Source: Anomaloglossus baeobatrachus (taxonomy: Eukaryota > Chordata > Amphibia > Anura > Aromobatidae). Taken from it: a stretch of DNA of 64,000 bases. How positions within the stretch are numbered: the first letter of the stretch is position 1; each line of letters opens with the position of its first letter. The notes under the pieces are model-generated. The model worked only from the letters and a program-made list of their open reading frames with translations. It did not search any database and was not told the origin of the DNA. The stretch is taken from contig NC_134355.1 in NCBI RefSeq assembly GCF_048569485.1, positions 559,129,142 through 559,193,141 on the forward strand. The letters are read 5' to 3'. Positions 54,226-64,000 of the stretch are shown piece by piece. The position numbers and the translations under genes are program-made.

Positions 54226-55593
54226 TATGATTTTTTTTTAACAGAAGAACAGAGAAGTAATGGTTTTGTTCTTGAATTGAAAATGATTAACTTCAGTTTT
54301 ACTCTCTTTTGTGTGTGTGTTGTGAGAGATGTACGAGTAGTTGCATTTTAAATGGGCAATCCCAGATAACTTGATCCTGTAGGTGCAACAGGTGAAAAAA
54401 TCCCGGCCATCAAGGATCCACATTTCTTTTGCAATGGCTTTTGAAGGAGTTGGTGCCCATGCAAATTAATGAGTGTACACATCATACATGGTCATACTGA
54501 GTCCTCCAAAGGCTTTCCAGGCAAATAGAAGGGGCTTTATATGCCTTAGTGAGCCATATAGGTAGGGATTGTCCTGATTGAACAGCCATTTGAGACATAA
54601 AAACCATTTTAAAACATTTATAATACAAAAACAAACCGTTTCGATAAAGCCATCTTAGGGTTAATCTAGTGTTGCGGTTGGGTTGCCATTCGTGCCGTTT
54701 GGGAAAAATCCAACACAGCAAATAACGGCACTGCTCTAACTACAAATTACCATGGTTTCAGTGTTTTAAAGCCCCAGCATAACAGCTACATCTGAATAAA
54801 CCCTTCACATTGGTCAGTGACTAATGATGATGAATATTGTTTGCAAATAGCTTAACTGGAGCAACTGGCTTATCTAGTTTCTTATGCATCTTAATGGCTT
54901 TGTGGTTTTGGCCCAGGAAGCCATTTAGTAAAAAAAAAACCAGCAAATATCACAAACAGCTTTCATCTTCAGGGCATTAACTTTGTTTTCCATGAAGTTT
55001 TGGCAATATAAATGTTTTTTTTTTCTGCTGCGAGAGTCTCCATGACATGGGATCTGGATATTGCTTTCAGAATCCCGCTAGCGCTCTACGACTTCCAGCA
55101 AGGTCATGTGACCGCGCAGAGCCCTGTAAGATGTGGTGGGATTTCTAATTCCTCCGTGACCTCTCTTGGCTGAAGTCCAGGAAATTGAAGTCACACGGAC
55201 AGAAGGTCACAGCTGACGGTCTACAATAATCTATAACATGTCCACCCGGGGAGTATCTATATGTGAATGCCATGGGCACCTATATGATAATACAGTAAGG
55301 AAATGTGTTATACGAAAGCAAACTGTTGTTTAAATTAGACTTTTCTGTTAAATGTATATTTTTAAATGTCTGATAATGTTTTTGCTTTTAACTTTTTATA
55401 TCACTATTTTAACAAATTCAAAATCTTCTGGAATCGGTTCTGATCTAGGCATAAGATGATTGTGAAGGGCAGAGGTGAGCTGTGACATTACTGTGAATGG
55501 TGGACCATGCCCCATCTGTGATTGGTATTTTGTCTAGAAAGAGACTGCTGAAAAGTTATCTGTACAGACCAGTCTGCTGTCAATATCTGGGAT
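54226..55593. other. Low-repeat intergenic stretch
   Basis: About 1.4 kb with little recognisable repeat. I see no exon with good splice sites. 55020-55230 is less AT-rich than its surroundings and could be a conserved element, but nothing in it is diagnostic. Confidence 0.4.
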
Positions 55594-56510
55594 TAAAAGG
55601 TGCTTTACACACTGCGACATCACTAGCGATATCTAGCGATGTCATGCGCGATAGCACCCGCCCCCGTCGTTCGTGCGACATTTGGTGATCGCTGCCATAG
55701 CGAACATTATCGCTACGGCAGCGTCACACGCACATACCTTGTCGCTGTGACCACCGAATAATCCCTCCTTCAAGGGGGAGGTGCGTTCGGCGTCATAGCG
55801 ACGTCACTAAGCGGCCGCCCAATAGCAGAGGAGGGGCGGAGATGAGTGGCCGGAACATGTCGCCCACCTCCTTCCTTCCTCATTACCGGTGGACGCAGGT
55901 AAGGAGATGTTCATCGTTCCTGCGGCGTCACACATAGCGATGTGTGACGCCGTAGGAGTGACGAACAACCAGCGGCATGTACCACCAACGATATTTGGAA
56001 AAGGAGTGACGTGTCAACGATCAACCATTTATTTTTTTTTTTAAACATCTTTTTATTAAATTTTAACCGAATTTCTTTTACAATCTGCTCTTATACAAAG
56101 AGCATTTCATTGATGACATTATAATCAAAACAGTCCCGCCCACCCCTCCCCCCGCTCTGCGTGCGACCAGAAGCAACTTAAAATGGTAACTTATGTAATT
56201 GGTATGTGTCCATTGAGCAGTTCAAAAAGGTACCAAGAGGTCTGTCCAAACTGAGATTTAAGTCTATCCTTAAGCACTGTAGCCAAGTTAGGTATAAATA
56301 AAGACTATGTTTCAAAGAAACGCTTAGCCAACTTCTCCTTATTCGACAGTGCATCCAGCCAGTCCATTTTGAACGATCAACCATTTTAGACGTTTTTGCG
56401 ATCGTTGCACGTCGCTCCTTGATGTCACACGCTGCGATGTGCGTCACAAACGACGTGACCCCGACGATATATCGTTAGCGCTGTCGCAGCGTGTAAAGCA
56501 CCCTTTAGTC
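55594..56510. mobile_element. CTTTACAC-family MITE holding a LINE end
   Basis: The ends are AAAAGGTGCTTTACACACTG and, inverted, CTAAAGGGTGCTTTACACGC. It is interrupted at 56031-56371 by a retroposon with a clean target duplication. Confidence 0.85.
56031..56371 (-). mobile_element. 5'-truncated L1-type LINE end, minus strand
   Basis: It is flanked by a perfect 15-base duplication AACGATCAACCATTT (56016-56030 and 56372-56386). On the minus strand it ends with TTAATAAAAAGATGTTTAAA and a poly(A) tail. The short coding trace (MDWLDALSNKEKLAKRFF) is like an L1 ORF2 end. It is a clear case of target-primed insertion. Confidence 0.85.
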
Positions 56511-56624
56511 CCTGGTCAGAATGAATATAACAAAATTTCCCATTTTTTTTATTTTATTTTATTATAAATAATGCTATAGAAAATAAAATGTAAAAAAACT
56601 AACACAAAAACAGCAAACTTTTTT

Positions 56625-57349
56625 AAAGGGAACCTGTCAGGTGCAATATGCACCTAGAACCACAAGCAGTTCTGGATGTATATTGCTAATCCCTGCTAAC
56701 CGTCCCTGTATACACTAGATGGATAAAGAGAGCTTTAGACGAAGTATTTCTGAAGATCTTTTACCACATGCTAATGAGCGAGGGCACTAGTCACCTGGCA
56801 TTAGTTCCCCTGGCTAGTCGGCTCCATTAGCATGTTAGTACGTCCCTGTGGCAGTGCTAACATGCTAATGAATGCACAGCGTCAGAGGATGATCTCACTC
56901 GCCTCTCCGCTGCCATTGCATCCGATGCTGGATTTCGGGCCAGTTCGCATGACCCCGGAGGTTCGGTCGGGCGCACTACTTCAATTTGCAGCCAGGAAGC
57001 GTACACCCATCTTCATAGTGCCCATGACCGAAGCTCCAGGGTTATGTGCACTGAGACGAAATCCAGCTATGGCAGTGGAGAGGTGAGTGAGATCATCCTC
57101 TGACGCTGCACATTCATTAGCATGTTAGTACGTCCCTGTGGCCGTGCTAACATGCTAATGGAGGTGACTAGCCTGGGGAACTAACACCCAGGGGACTAGT
57201 CTCCTTGCTCATTAGCAGACAGTAAAAGATCTTTAGAAATACTTTTTCTAAAGCTCTCTTTATCTATGCTAGTGTACACAGGGACAGTCAGGCAGGGATT
57301 AGCAATATGCACCCAGAACTGCTCGTGGATCTGACAGGTTCCCTTTAAA
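56625..57349. mobile_element. Long foldback, TTTAAAGGGAACCTGTCAG type
   Basis: Two arms of about 340 bp are nearly complementary: TTTAAAGGGAACCTGTCAGG on the left and CTGACAGGTTCCCTTTAAA on the right, with ATTAGCATGTTAGTACGTCC and CAGAGGATGATCTCACTCGC in both arms. The whole element can form one hairpin. The same terminus heads the fragment at 4637. Confidence 0.85.
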
Positions 57350-57438
57350 CCACATGTAACCTAAAAATCTAATTTAAGCAAGTGCTACCTGTAACTGTTT
57401 TTGTAATTTAGGACTATGTATATTTGTCTGGACTTGCA

Positions 57439-57841
57439 ATTAGTGATGAGCAGACCCATGGAAGTCCGGGTTCTGCTGGTCCAGCTGAACTTTTTTAAAA
57501 TTTGCTTTTAATTTTGAACCTGGACTTGACCTGAACTTCATTTGAAGTCACTGATTGGCAGTCATATCACTTCCATGGGAAAGTGGGCAGGGTCTTTCCA
57601 TTTTTTATTTTTTTTTTGGTGCACACTACATCCAATCATGCTGTTGTTACCCCCAGTGTGCGCTGTTCAAACACTGCAACTGGCTAACACTGGGCTGAGC
57701 ACCAAGCCGTACCCCAACACAGCGATGCTCGCGTGAGTGGTTTGCATTCTTAAAACACCTGAACTCCAAAACCGAACTTTGTTTTCTTGGTAAGTCTGAG
57801 TTCATACCAAACACCGAACTTCAGGTTCGCTCATTTCTACT
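57439..57841. repeat. ATTAGTGATGAGC...GGTTCGCTCATTTCTA repeat
   Basis: The ends ATTAGTGATGAGCAGACCC and CAGGTTCGCTCATTTCTA form a short inverted repeat. A fragment of the same family is at 36722-36966. Confidence 0.75.
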
Positions 57842-58207
57842 TTCAATTCCTCATCGTGCAGTTCACATCTAAAGGCCCCACATGTGTTATAAGGCTGTCA
57901 GCCAAACAATGCTTCAGCAGATCCTCAGGTTGACCATCATGTCAGCCGACTCTCCCATACACAGGAGCGCTCGTTAGTCACCGGCTGGTAGCTTATCAGC
58001 TGGAGAACAATATGTTCAGCGGTATGAAATTCAGTATGGCTGATCAACATCTCCTCTAAGTATTCGCTTACCCAAGTGGGTAAAACAGATAACTGCTATT
58101 CGATATTTTATTGGATAGCATTCGAACCAACATTATACTATAGGGCAGTGCCGAACAACATACTGCGTTTGGCAGCGCAAAGCAAGCAGCAGCGCAATAC
58201 ACCCATT

Positions 58208-59189
58208 TGTTGTGAATGTCATCCGAGTGGGTGCTGGTGTGGAGCTCCCTCTGTTGGCCAGGAATGGTAATGAAGCTGAAGCCTGAATCTGTAACCCAGA
58301 CAGGTGTTGGAGTTAATTGGGAATCCAGGAAATCCTATTGCAAATCAGCCTACTGTATTTAGGAGAGCATTTTCTGCCTGGCGGCTGCCGGTGATAATAC
58401 TTCTTGCCTGCTTCTGAAGATGTCTGGGAGTTTTCCCTTCAGTTTCTCCCATTTCTTCTGTGCCTGAATCTACTTCAGATAAGTTTGCTAGTTTATGTGT
58501 TTAATTGCTGAAATTGCACTTAAGGTTATTTTTGCTTATTCCATTTGGTTCTGTGTTTGGTTTCTTGTATGTAAGAATCTGTCTTTCTGCTTCTGTGAGC
58601 AGGGCAGTTCCTCCAGCAAGAAAGGGAGCTTTCTCCCTGTTCATGTTTGGATTATTTGCACTTTAGAATATTGTTTGTTCTGTGATTTTGTTCCTTCCCA
58701 TTATATCTGCAGTTCTGTCTACAGTGTCTGGCACAAGAGTACCTGATATAGTGAGGGAGAGACCGTGTGGTCTCAGTATTTTTTATTATGAGGAGTTTGG
58801 TATTTTTTGCAGGTTTTTTTGCTTTTTGCTGGCTGCAATCAGTTATCTGTCCTGTCATATCTAGTAAGTCGGGCCTCACCTTTGCTAATCTATATTTTCT
58901 GTGTATTGTGATTTCTTATATCACAGTTGTTGCATGTTGGGGGTTTGCTATTTCTTTGGGGACTGCCCCGAGGCAAGTTACGATTCCTCATTTCTATCTT
59001 TGAGGTGTAGCAACTTTCTCAGGCAGTGACGAGGTGTCTAGGTGTGTTAGGGACATTCCACCGCTACTTCTAGTGTTGTCTGATAGATAGGGGATTGCGG
59101 TCAGCTTAGTTTCCAACTACTCTTGTGGTTTTGTTTTTTCATGATTAATGGGATTTTTTGTGATCGTCCACGGTTACCAGATCATAACA
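58208..59189 (+). repeat. Solo LTR, 982 bp
   Basis: It begins TGTTGTGAATGTC and ends AGATCATAACA, flanked by the six-base duplication CCCATT (58202-58207, 59190-59195). Same family as 8391-9268. Only the LTR is present. Confidence 0.8.
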
Positions 59190-59750
59190 CCCATTCAAGT
59201 CTATGGGTGTAGAGAATTCATCAGACTACACTTGGTTGACATCCGAGTACAGTCCGACTTTCCATAAAGTCAAAGAAAGCCGAAGGAGGGAAACTAAAGT
59301 TCTCCATCTTCTCTAGACAGTGTGGTCCAATTCTCTCATTTGAGAGAACTGGATCACACTGAGCTGACACTAGACTCATGCTCTGATCAGAGTTTGATCT
59401 GAATGCCATTAGCATAATTGGCCTGATTCCTATGCATGATTGCAGCCTATACATGTTGACTAGCGCCCCTATACATATTAGATTATATCAACAGTTAATT
59501 TTGTAGAGAAATGGCTGTTTCATCTACAAATCCAAACAGCCATTATGATCTGCCCTGTGACAGACGCCTCCCTGCAACCTTAATTAATTGTGCAGAAGAG
59601 CAAGTAAAAGGCCTCAGGGACACAGGGCTGCTGAAGTTTTTGGCTACAGCATGGCTGATGCTTGTGATCACATTCATGTCATACATAGATCAACATATAT
59701 TTGGATATGTAACTATTTTGTTTCCATTTCAGATCTCTAAGGTAATCTAA

Positions 59751-60238
59751 GGCTGCTTTCACACATCCGGTTTTAGCAGTGCGGCTAAATCCGGCAATAA
59801 AACCTATGCAACGGATGCGGCGAAAAAAACGCATCCTTTGCATAAGTTTTTACATGCAGCCGTCCGTTTTTTGCCGGTTGCGGCACGCTACTGTGCATGC
59901 GCAGTGCAAAAAAATGCATGCGGCGGCCAGATGCGTTTTTTGCCGCATCGCGCCGCATCCGGTGTCCATAGGCATGCATTGGAAAAAGCGCCGCATCGTG
60001 TTTTTTTTTTTGCTGGACAAAAAACGTGCCAGGCAACGTTCCATCCGGCCGCCGCATGGGCTAAATATGCCGCATCCGGCAAAAACCGGACCGAACGCAA
60101 GGCCATGCGGCACAATCCGGCACTAATGAAAGTCTATGCGGAAAAAACGCAACCGACGGCAAAAAAAAAATGGTTTCGTTTTTTCTGCAAAGAGCCGGAT
60201 TGTGCTGCACATCCAAAACCGGATGTGTGAAAGCAGCC
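59751..60238. mobile_element. GGCTGCTTTCACACATCCGG MITE with TAA duplication
   Basis: The ends GGCTGCTTTCACACATCCGG and CCGGATGTGTGAAAGCAGCC are a perfect 20-base inverted repeat, flanked by TAA (59748-59750, 60239-60241). CCGGCAAAAAACG and GCATGCGGC palindromes fill it, which is why all six frames are open for 75 to 130 codons; none is a gene. Confidence 0.9.
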
Positions 60239-60796
60239 TAATACAGTCAAACTCACATAGCTGCAGGCCAAAGCAATATCTTGTGTAACCATAAGAGCAG
60301 CCGGTGACTGCACAGTATTAGTCTGGTTACCGTTATTATCAAGGCTTACACATGGATCTCCTTTTGGAATCTTAATGTGCTCTGCCCATTCAAGTCAAAA
60401 CTCATTCGGTCTATTCAGAGTCCACCCTTCGTATAAAGTGCTTGTGATGAAATTTCTGTATACATTTAGTGGATGAGAGCAAGATCCACAATATCGCTCC
60501 ATTATTCATACAATGGCCTTCCTTTTATATTTGCATATTCATGGTTTATCAATGATGTACAGTAAAAAAAAAAGTATAATAAAAAATTATATTGTGGACT
60601 GTGTTAGCCAGAAAAATCAATGGAAATACTTATATGCCCCCAAAAAGACTAAAGTATTCTAGGAGTGATAATTTTTTGGGGCATAAAAGTATTTAGATCG
60701 ATACTATACAAATATCACAGAACCAGCACATTGTGTACACAAAATACATTTATGCACGACTAGCAGGTCACATGACATCACCATAATGACTGCATA
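60239..60796. other. Intergenic stretch, nothing recognised
   Basis: About 560 bp, AT-rich. I see no exon or named repeat. Confidence 0.4.
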
Positions 60797-61045
60797 AAGC
60801 ATGGTGGCTCAGTGGTTAGCATTGTTGCTTTGCAGCGTTGGGGGTCCTGGTTCAAATTCCACTAGGATCAACATCTACAAGGAGTTTGTATGTTCTCCCT
60901 GTGTTGCGTGGGTTTCCTCCAGTTCTCTGGTTTCCTCCCACACTCCAAAGACATAGTGATAGGGGATTAGATTGTGAGACAGACAATGATGACAATTGCT
61001 GTGAAATGTCCCTATACAAGTGTGCAAAGTCAATAAAGGTCTTCT
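60797..61045 (+). repeat. tRNA-derived SINE with L2-type tail
   Basis: The head has Pol III boxes: A box TGGCTCAGTGGTTAGCA and B box GGTTCAAATTCC. The body has the conserved GGGTTTCCTCC, TTTCCTCCCACACTCCAAAG and ACATAGTGATAGG, and the tail GATTAGATTGTGAG, TGCTGTGAAATGTC. It is a retroposon and not a tRNA gene. Confidence 0.85.
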
Positions 61046-61470
61046 TTTGAGCTTCTCGGAGTGTTTTTGACATGGAGCTTAAAATTCCCTGCATAGATAA
61101 AATTGCTATTACACTTGAAGTCGTTTCTTAGGGGAACTTAGAAGCTTACTGCATACTTTGTTAATATAAGGGAGTGCTTAGAGTGAGCCAGGGCTGTAAC
61201 AAACCTGACAAGTGAAGGGACATATGCTATGACTGTGGGGATTAAATACACAGCTACAAAGAGAAGGTGTCCAACTGTGCCTGTGAGGCTGTCTACAAGG
61301 AAAAGACATGAGCATGCTGTGTGGACTGTCACCAATGTCCATTATAGATACAAGAAGTGAAGGAGGGGATCTATCCTGCAAAGGAGACTCAAGGAAAGCT
61401 GCCACTGCAATGCCATCCTGATCCCTGATGTAGAAAGTGTCTAGGTCAGGATCAGCCACTGAGCTGCGTA
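61046..61470. other. Intergenic stretch, nothing recognised
   Basis: About 420 bp without a repeat or exon I can name. Confidence 0.4.
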
Positions 61471-61926
61471 AGGCTGGAGTCACACGGCCATATATTCTCT
61501 CTTGCAAGAGAATCGAGAATACATTAATGTCACTCTGGTCGAACTCTTCTAGAATTTGATCTGAGTATCATTTTAATATGATCCAATTCTCTCACACGTG
61601 AGAATTGCAGCACAGGGGCAGAGAAGATGGAGAACTTAATTTCTCCATCTTCTTCATTGTCTGTGTCCACGGTAATCTGACTGCACTCGGATGACATCGG
61701 AGTGCAGTCTAATGTTTCAAACGTACCTATAGATTTGTATGCGTGCTCATGATCCGATTATCAGAGTCACTCTCAGCATGCTGTGATTGTTTTTTCATGA
61801 TGATGAGCATGAGAAAAAAAATCGCAGATCTACACTGCCCCTTATTATAACACTGGGCCAAATGCTATCTGATAAATCATTGGATCACACTCGGCTGTGT
61901 TATATGCTTGGGTGAGCCAGCCCTTA
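61471..61926. mobile_element. Foldback MITE, AGGCTGGAGTCACACGGCC type
   Basis: The ends are AGGCTGGAGTCACACGGCCA and, inverted, AGGGCTGGCTCACCCAAGC. TTCTCTCTTGCAAGAGAATC and TGATCCGATTATC palindromes lie inside. A fragment lies at 40629. Confidence 0.7.
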
Positions 61927-62153
61927 GGAAAACTCTCATTAAGTGTTCTGTTATGATCTACATGTGTTGTATGTCTCCATGAGAAGCAATAAGCTTTGTT
62001 CTAGAAAGAGGAGAAACCATTTGATTTTGTGCCTCCTCTAAGAAGCATAGACTCCGAACACTCCACCCTGTGTCTTTGACACTTTCTTATTCTTATTTTG
62101 CAGCCTTGAAAACCTGCCACCTACCACTCATTCCAACAGTCACCCTCGTATTA

Positions 62154-63150
62154 CTTAGGCCTCATTCAGAGCTCCGTGTTAAGCCCTCATTCACACGTCA
62201 GTGAAAAACATACACATTTTTCACTGACGTGTTAAAGGTGCGCATGTCCCTCCGTGTGCTGTGATTTTGGCACATGTGTGTTTTCCGTGTTAGCACACGG
62301 AGAGCAGGAACTTTATACTCACCGGTCCCCTGAACTGCTATTCATGGTGCTGATTTCTCCCGCACTGCTGTCTCCGGCCGCTGCTGTCTCCCAGTTGCTG
62401 TTACTTCCGTGTCACAGTGCAGTGAATATTCATGAGCATAATTAGCTGGCCTGGAAGCAGGAGGCAGCAGCACCCAAAACAGCAGTGGTGGAGACAGGTG
62501 AGTATGCAAAATCATTTCATATCAAAGGTATGTGTTTTCTCTGGTTTGTGTTACATGGATCACATCACTGTGTGGTCTGTGTGATATCAGTAGTGTCGGA
62601 GAATAACGGAACACACAAACACATGTGGGCGTGTGCGCCGCACGGACACTTCGTCCCTGAGAAATCACAGATGTGTGCGCAGATCCATTGATTTTAATGG
62701 GTCTGTGTATGTCAGTGATTCTGATACGGATAAAAATGGCGACATACGTACGAGAATCACTGACGTGTGAAAGAGGCCTTACACGTATGTGTGATTTCCA
62801 TTTTTTTCACGGATGCAACTCTTACCCATTATAATCTTAAGTGCTATTCACTTGTCCATGTTTTTCACGAAAATACACAGAGACATGTCCATTTTTTTCC
62901 GTCTCCACAGATGAAAATGGCCAATACAAGTCTATGGGTCCATGGAATAAAACATTGTATGTATTTAGCATTGCAAAGTATAGGAACAGTTTTGTAATTT
63001 TTTTATCTATCCATGAAAAACACTAATGACACTGATGGTAAAAACGGACATGCGGACTGTACATTGATGACACACTGAACCAAAACACTGATTACGCTGC
63101 TAACAATTTTTTCATGGATGTATATAAATATGGATATGTGAACGAGTCCT
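62154..63150. mobile_element. Outer MITE with a second MITE inserted at TTA
   Basis: The outer element starts AGGCCTCATTCAGAGCTCCG, resumes at CACGTATGTGTGATTTCC after the insertion and ends near ATGTGAACGAGTCCTTGG. The inserted element is 62182-62778. Confidence 0.65.
62182..62778. mobile_element. CACACGTCAGTG MITE with TTA duplication
   Basis: The ends are AGCCCTCATTCACACGTCAG and TGACGTGTGAAAGAGGCC, with TTA on both sides (62179-62181, 62779-62781). It is the family of 7233-9910, here uninterrupted. Confidence 0.8.
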
Positions 63151-64000
63151 TGGAGGCAGCCGTCAGGATCGTGCAGCACCAGATTTTTTTTTAAAAAACA
63201 CTTTAATTTCGATGTGCACGTTCTAAAGTTCAATGTAAAACTACATATTTGCATTAAACTCCCTTTAGCTACAGCTGCAGATAGCCAGTGAATCCAGAAG
63301 AAAAGACCACACACATTTCAATCTTCACATAAAAATGTTTGATAAAAACCAATATGGTTCAAATGTTGCACGACAGGGGAATAAACACCATGTATGAAAA
63401 CTGAAGTGAGTAATGCTTCCATTTTTGGTTTATATATTGCTTGTCGGAGCCAAAGACAAGCCTCTTAAAGTAGTTTGATGTTAGGAGGTGGACATTTTTC
63501 ATTCTCGTGATGATCAGGTTAGGTATATATATATATTTGGTATAGTTCCAGATACTGAAGCTCTAATTCTCTTTTTTTTATGTACAATTGCAGAATTTAG
63601 TGTCATTTCATGTATTACAGATTGATCTGAACAGGGCAGGAATAAGTGGTTACTTTAGAAGATACACTATTACAAGTGGATTATGGTGATATTTAGTACA
63701 AGTCTGATGTTCTTCTCTAATACTGGTGTAGTATTTCTTTCAGTCTATGTTGTGCGTCCACATGGCATCGTTCCGTCATACCAAAAGAAGAACGGGTTAA
63801 TTTTAAAGAGTTCATCAATAGTACAGGCGGAAGTGAGGAATGAGCCAAATTCTGTCTTACAGGAATAGCGCTGTGAGGAGAGATTGGAACAACACTGTTT
63901 GATGTCTTTATATATCAGTAAGATAGCCAAAGCGCTTTTTCTGAAGGAGAATAGTCCACGAGGAGTTGACTCTAGACCAGGACCCAGAAAATGAATGGAA
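63151..64000. other. Low-repeat right edge
   Basis: About 850 bp with few recognisable repeats. On the minus strand an ATTAAA lies near 63202, with AT-rich sequence beyond, which could be the end of a transcript coming from the right. I see no coding exon. Confidence 0.3.

Noticed and set aside
53814-54230. 138-codon ORF
   Set aside because: It coincides exactly with a GGCTATGTGCCC MITE with TTA flanks; the codons are repeats of GCGGATTT palindromes.
59779-60230. Six overlapping ORFs of 75 to 130 codons
   Set aside because: All six frames are open because of the palindromic MITE with perfect 20-base ends.
60797-60870. tRNA gene
   Set aside because: The A and B boxes belong to a SINE head; the body and L2-type tail follow directly, and a cloverleaf is not convincing.

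Overview
The window is vertebrate nuclear DNA. It carries two host genes in a sea of transposons. The THAP4 exon and intron structure, the abundant Tc1 elements, TTAA-bounded and TTA-bounded foldback repeats, L2-type SINE tails and Penelope-like ribozyme repeats together suggest an amphibian, probably a frog or toad with a large genome. The species call is inference; the THAP4 call is secure.

Host genes. THAP4 runs along the + strand from 1563 to about 39955 in six coding exons (1563-1639, 11523-12424, 18146-18305, 20157-20266, 22293-22396, 39742-39861). These give 490 residues: an N-terminal THAP zinc finger, a long linker and a C-terminal nitrobindin (haem, nitric oxide and peroxynitrite) domain. 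About 340 bp upstream, on the opposite strand, lies a ten-base coding exon (ATG GAC GCA G plus a perfect donor) that fits exon 1 of ATG4B, the autophagy protease that is head-to-head with THAP4 in human. The stretch between them is a bidirectional promoter with CCAAT, YY1-like and ETS-like sites, and a textbook ZNF143/THAP11-type site sits just inside THAP4 intron 1. The 39-bp minisatellite at 1-936 is then in ATG4B intron 1.

Mobile DNA. Intron 1 of THAP4 holds two head-to-tail foldback elements (1.8-4.2 kb), a split Tc1 relic (4.5-6.7 kb) and a four-level nest (6.75-10.14 kb). Introns 2 to 4 hold MITEs, a truncated L1, a Tc1 copy with target duplication (18503-20106) and a mariner-type foldback (20413-21320). 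Intron 5 (17 kb) is richest. It carries a very young Ty3/gypsy element of the Gmr1 type (26477-31480), whose integrase precedes its reverse transcriptase, and a Tc1 element with an uninterrupted 345-residue transposase (32295-33945). Next come Penelope-like long repeats carrying two hammerhead ribozymes 401 bp apart (35094-36225), then an older gypsy end with its LTR (36967-37669).

From 40 to 64 kb I find no convincing exon. This part is a deeply nested Tc1 relic (48766-53697), TTAA elements, solo LTRs, foldbacks, a tRNA-derived SINE and PIF/Harbinger-like MITEs. Human gene order predicts BOK, on the minus strand, beyond the right end; the last 800 bases are low in recognisable repeats and could be its 3' flank, but this is not shown.

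The most striking item is the pair of hammerhead ribozymes in the Penelope-like repeats. An inverted partial copy next to them ends within three bases of the predicted self-cleavage site.
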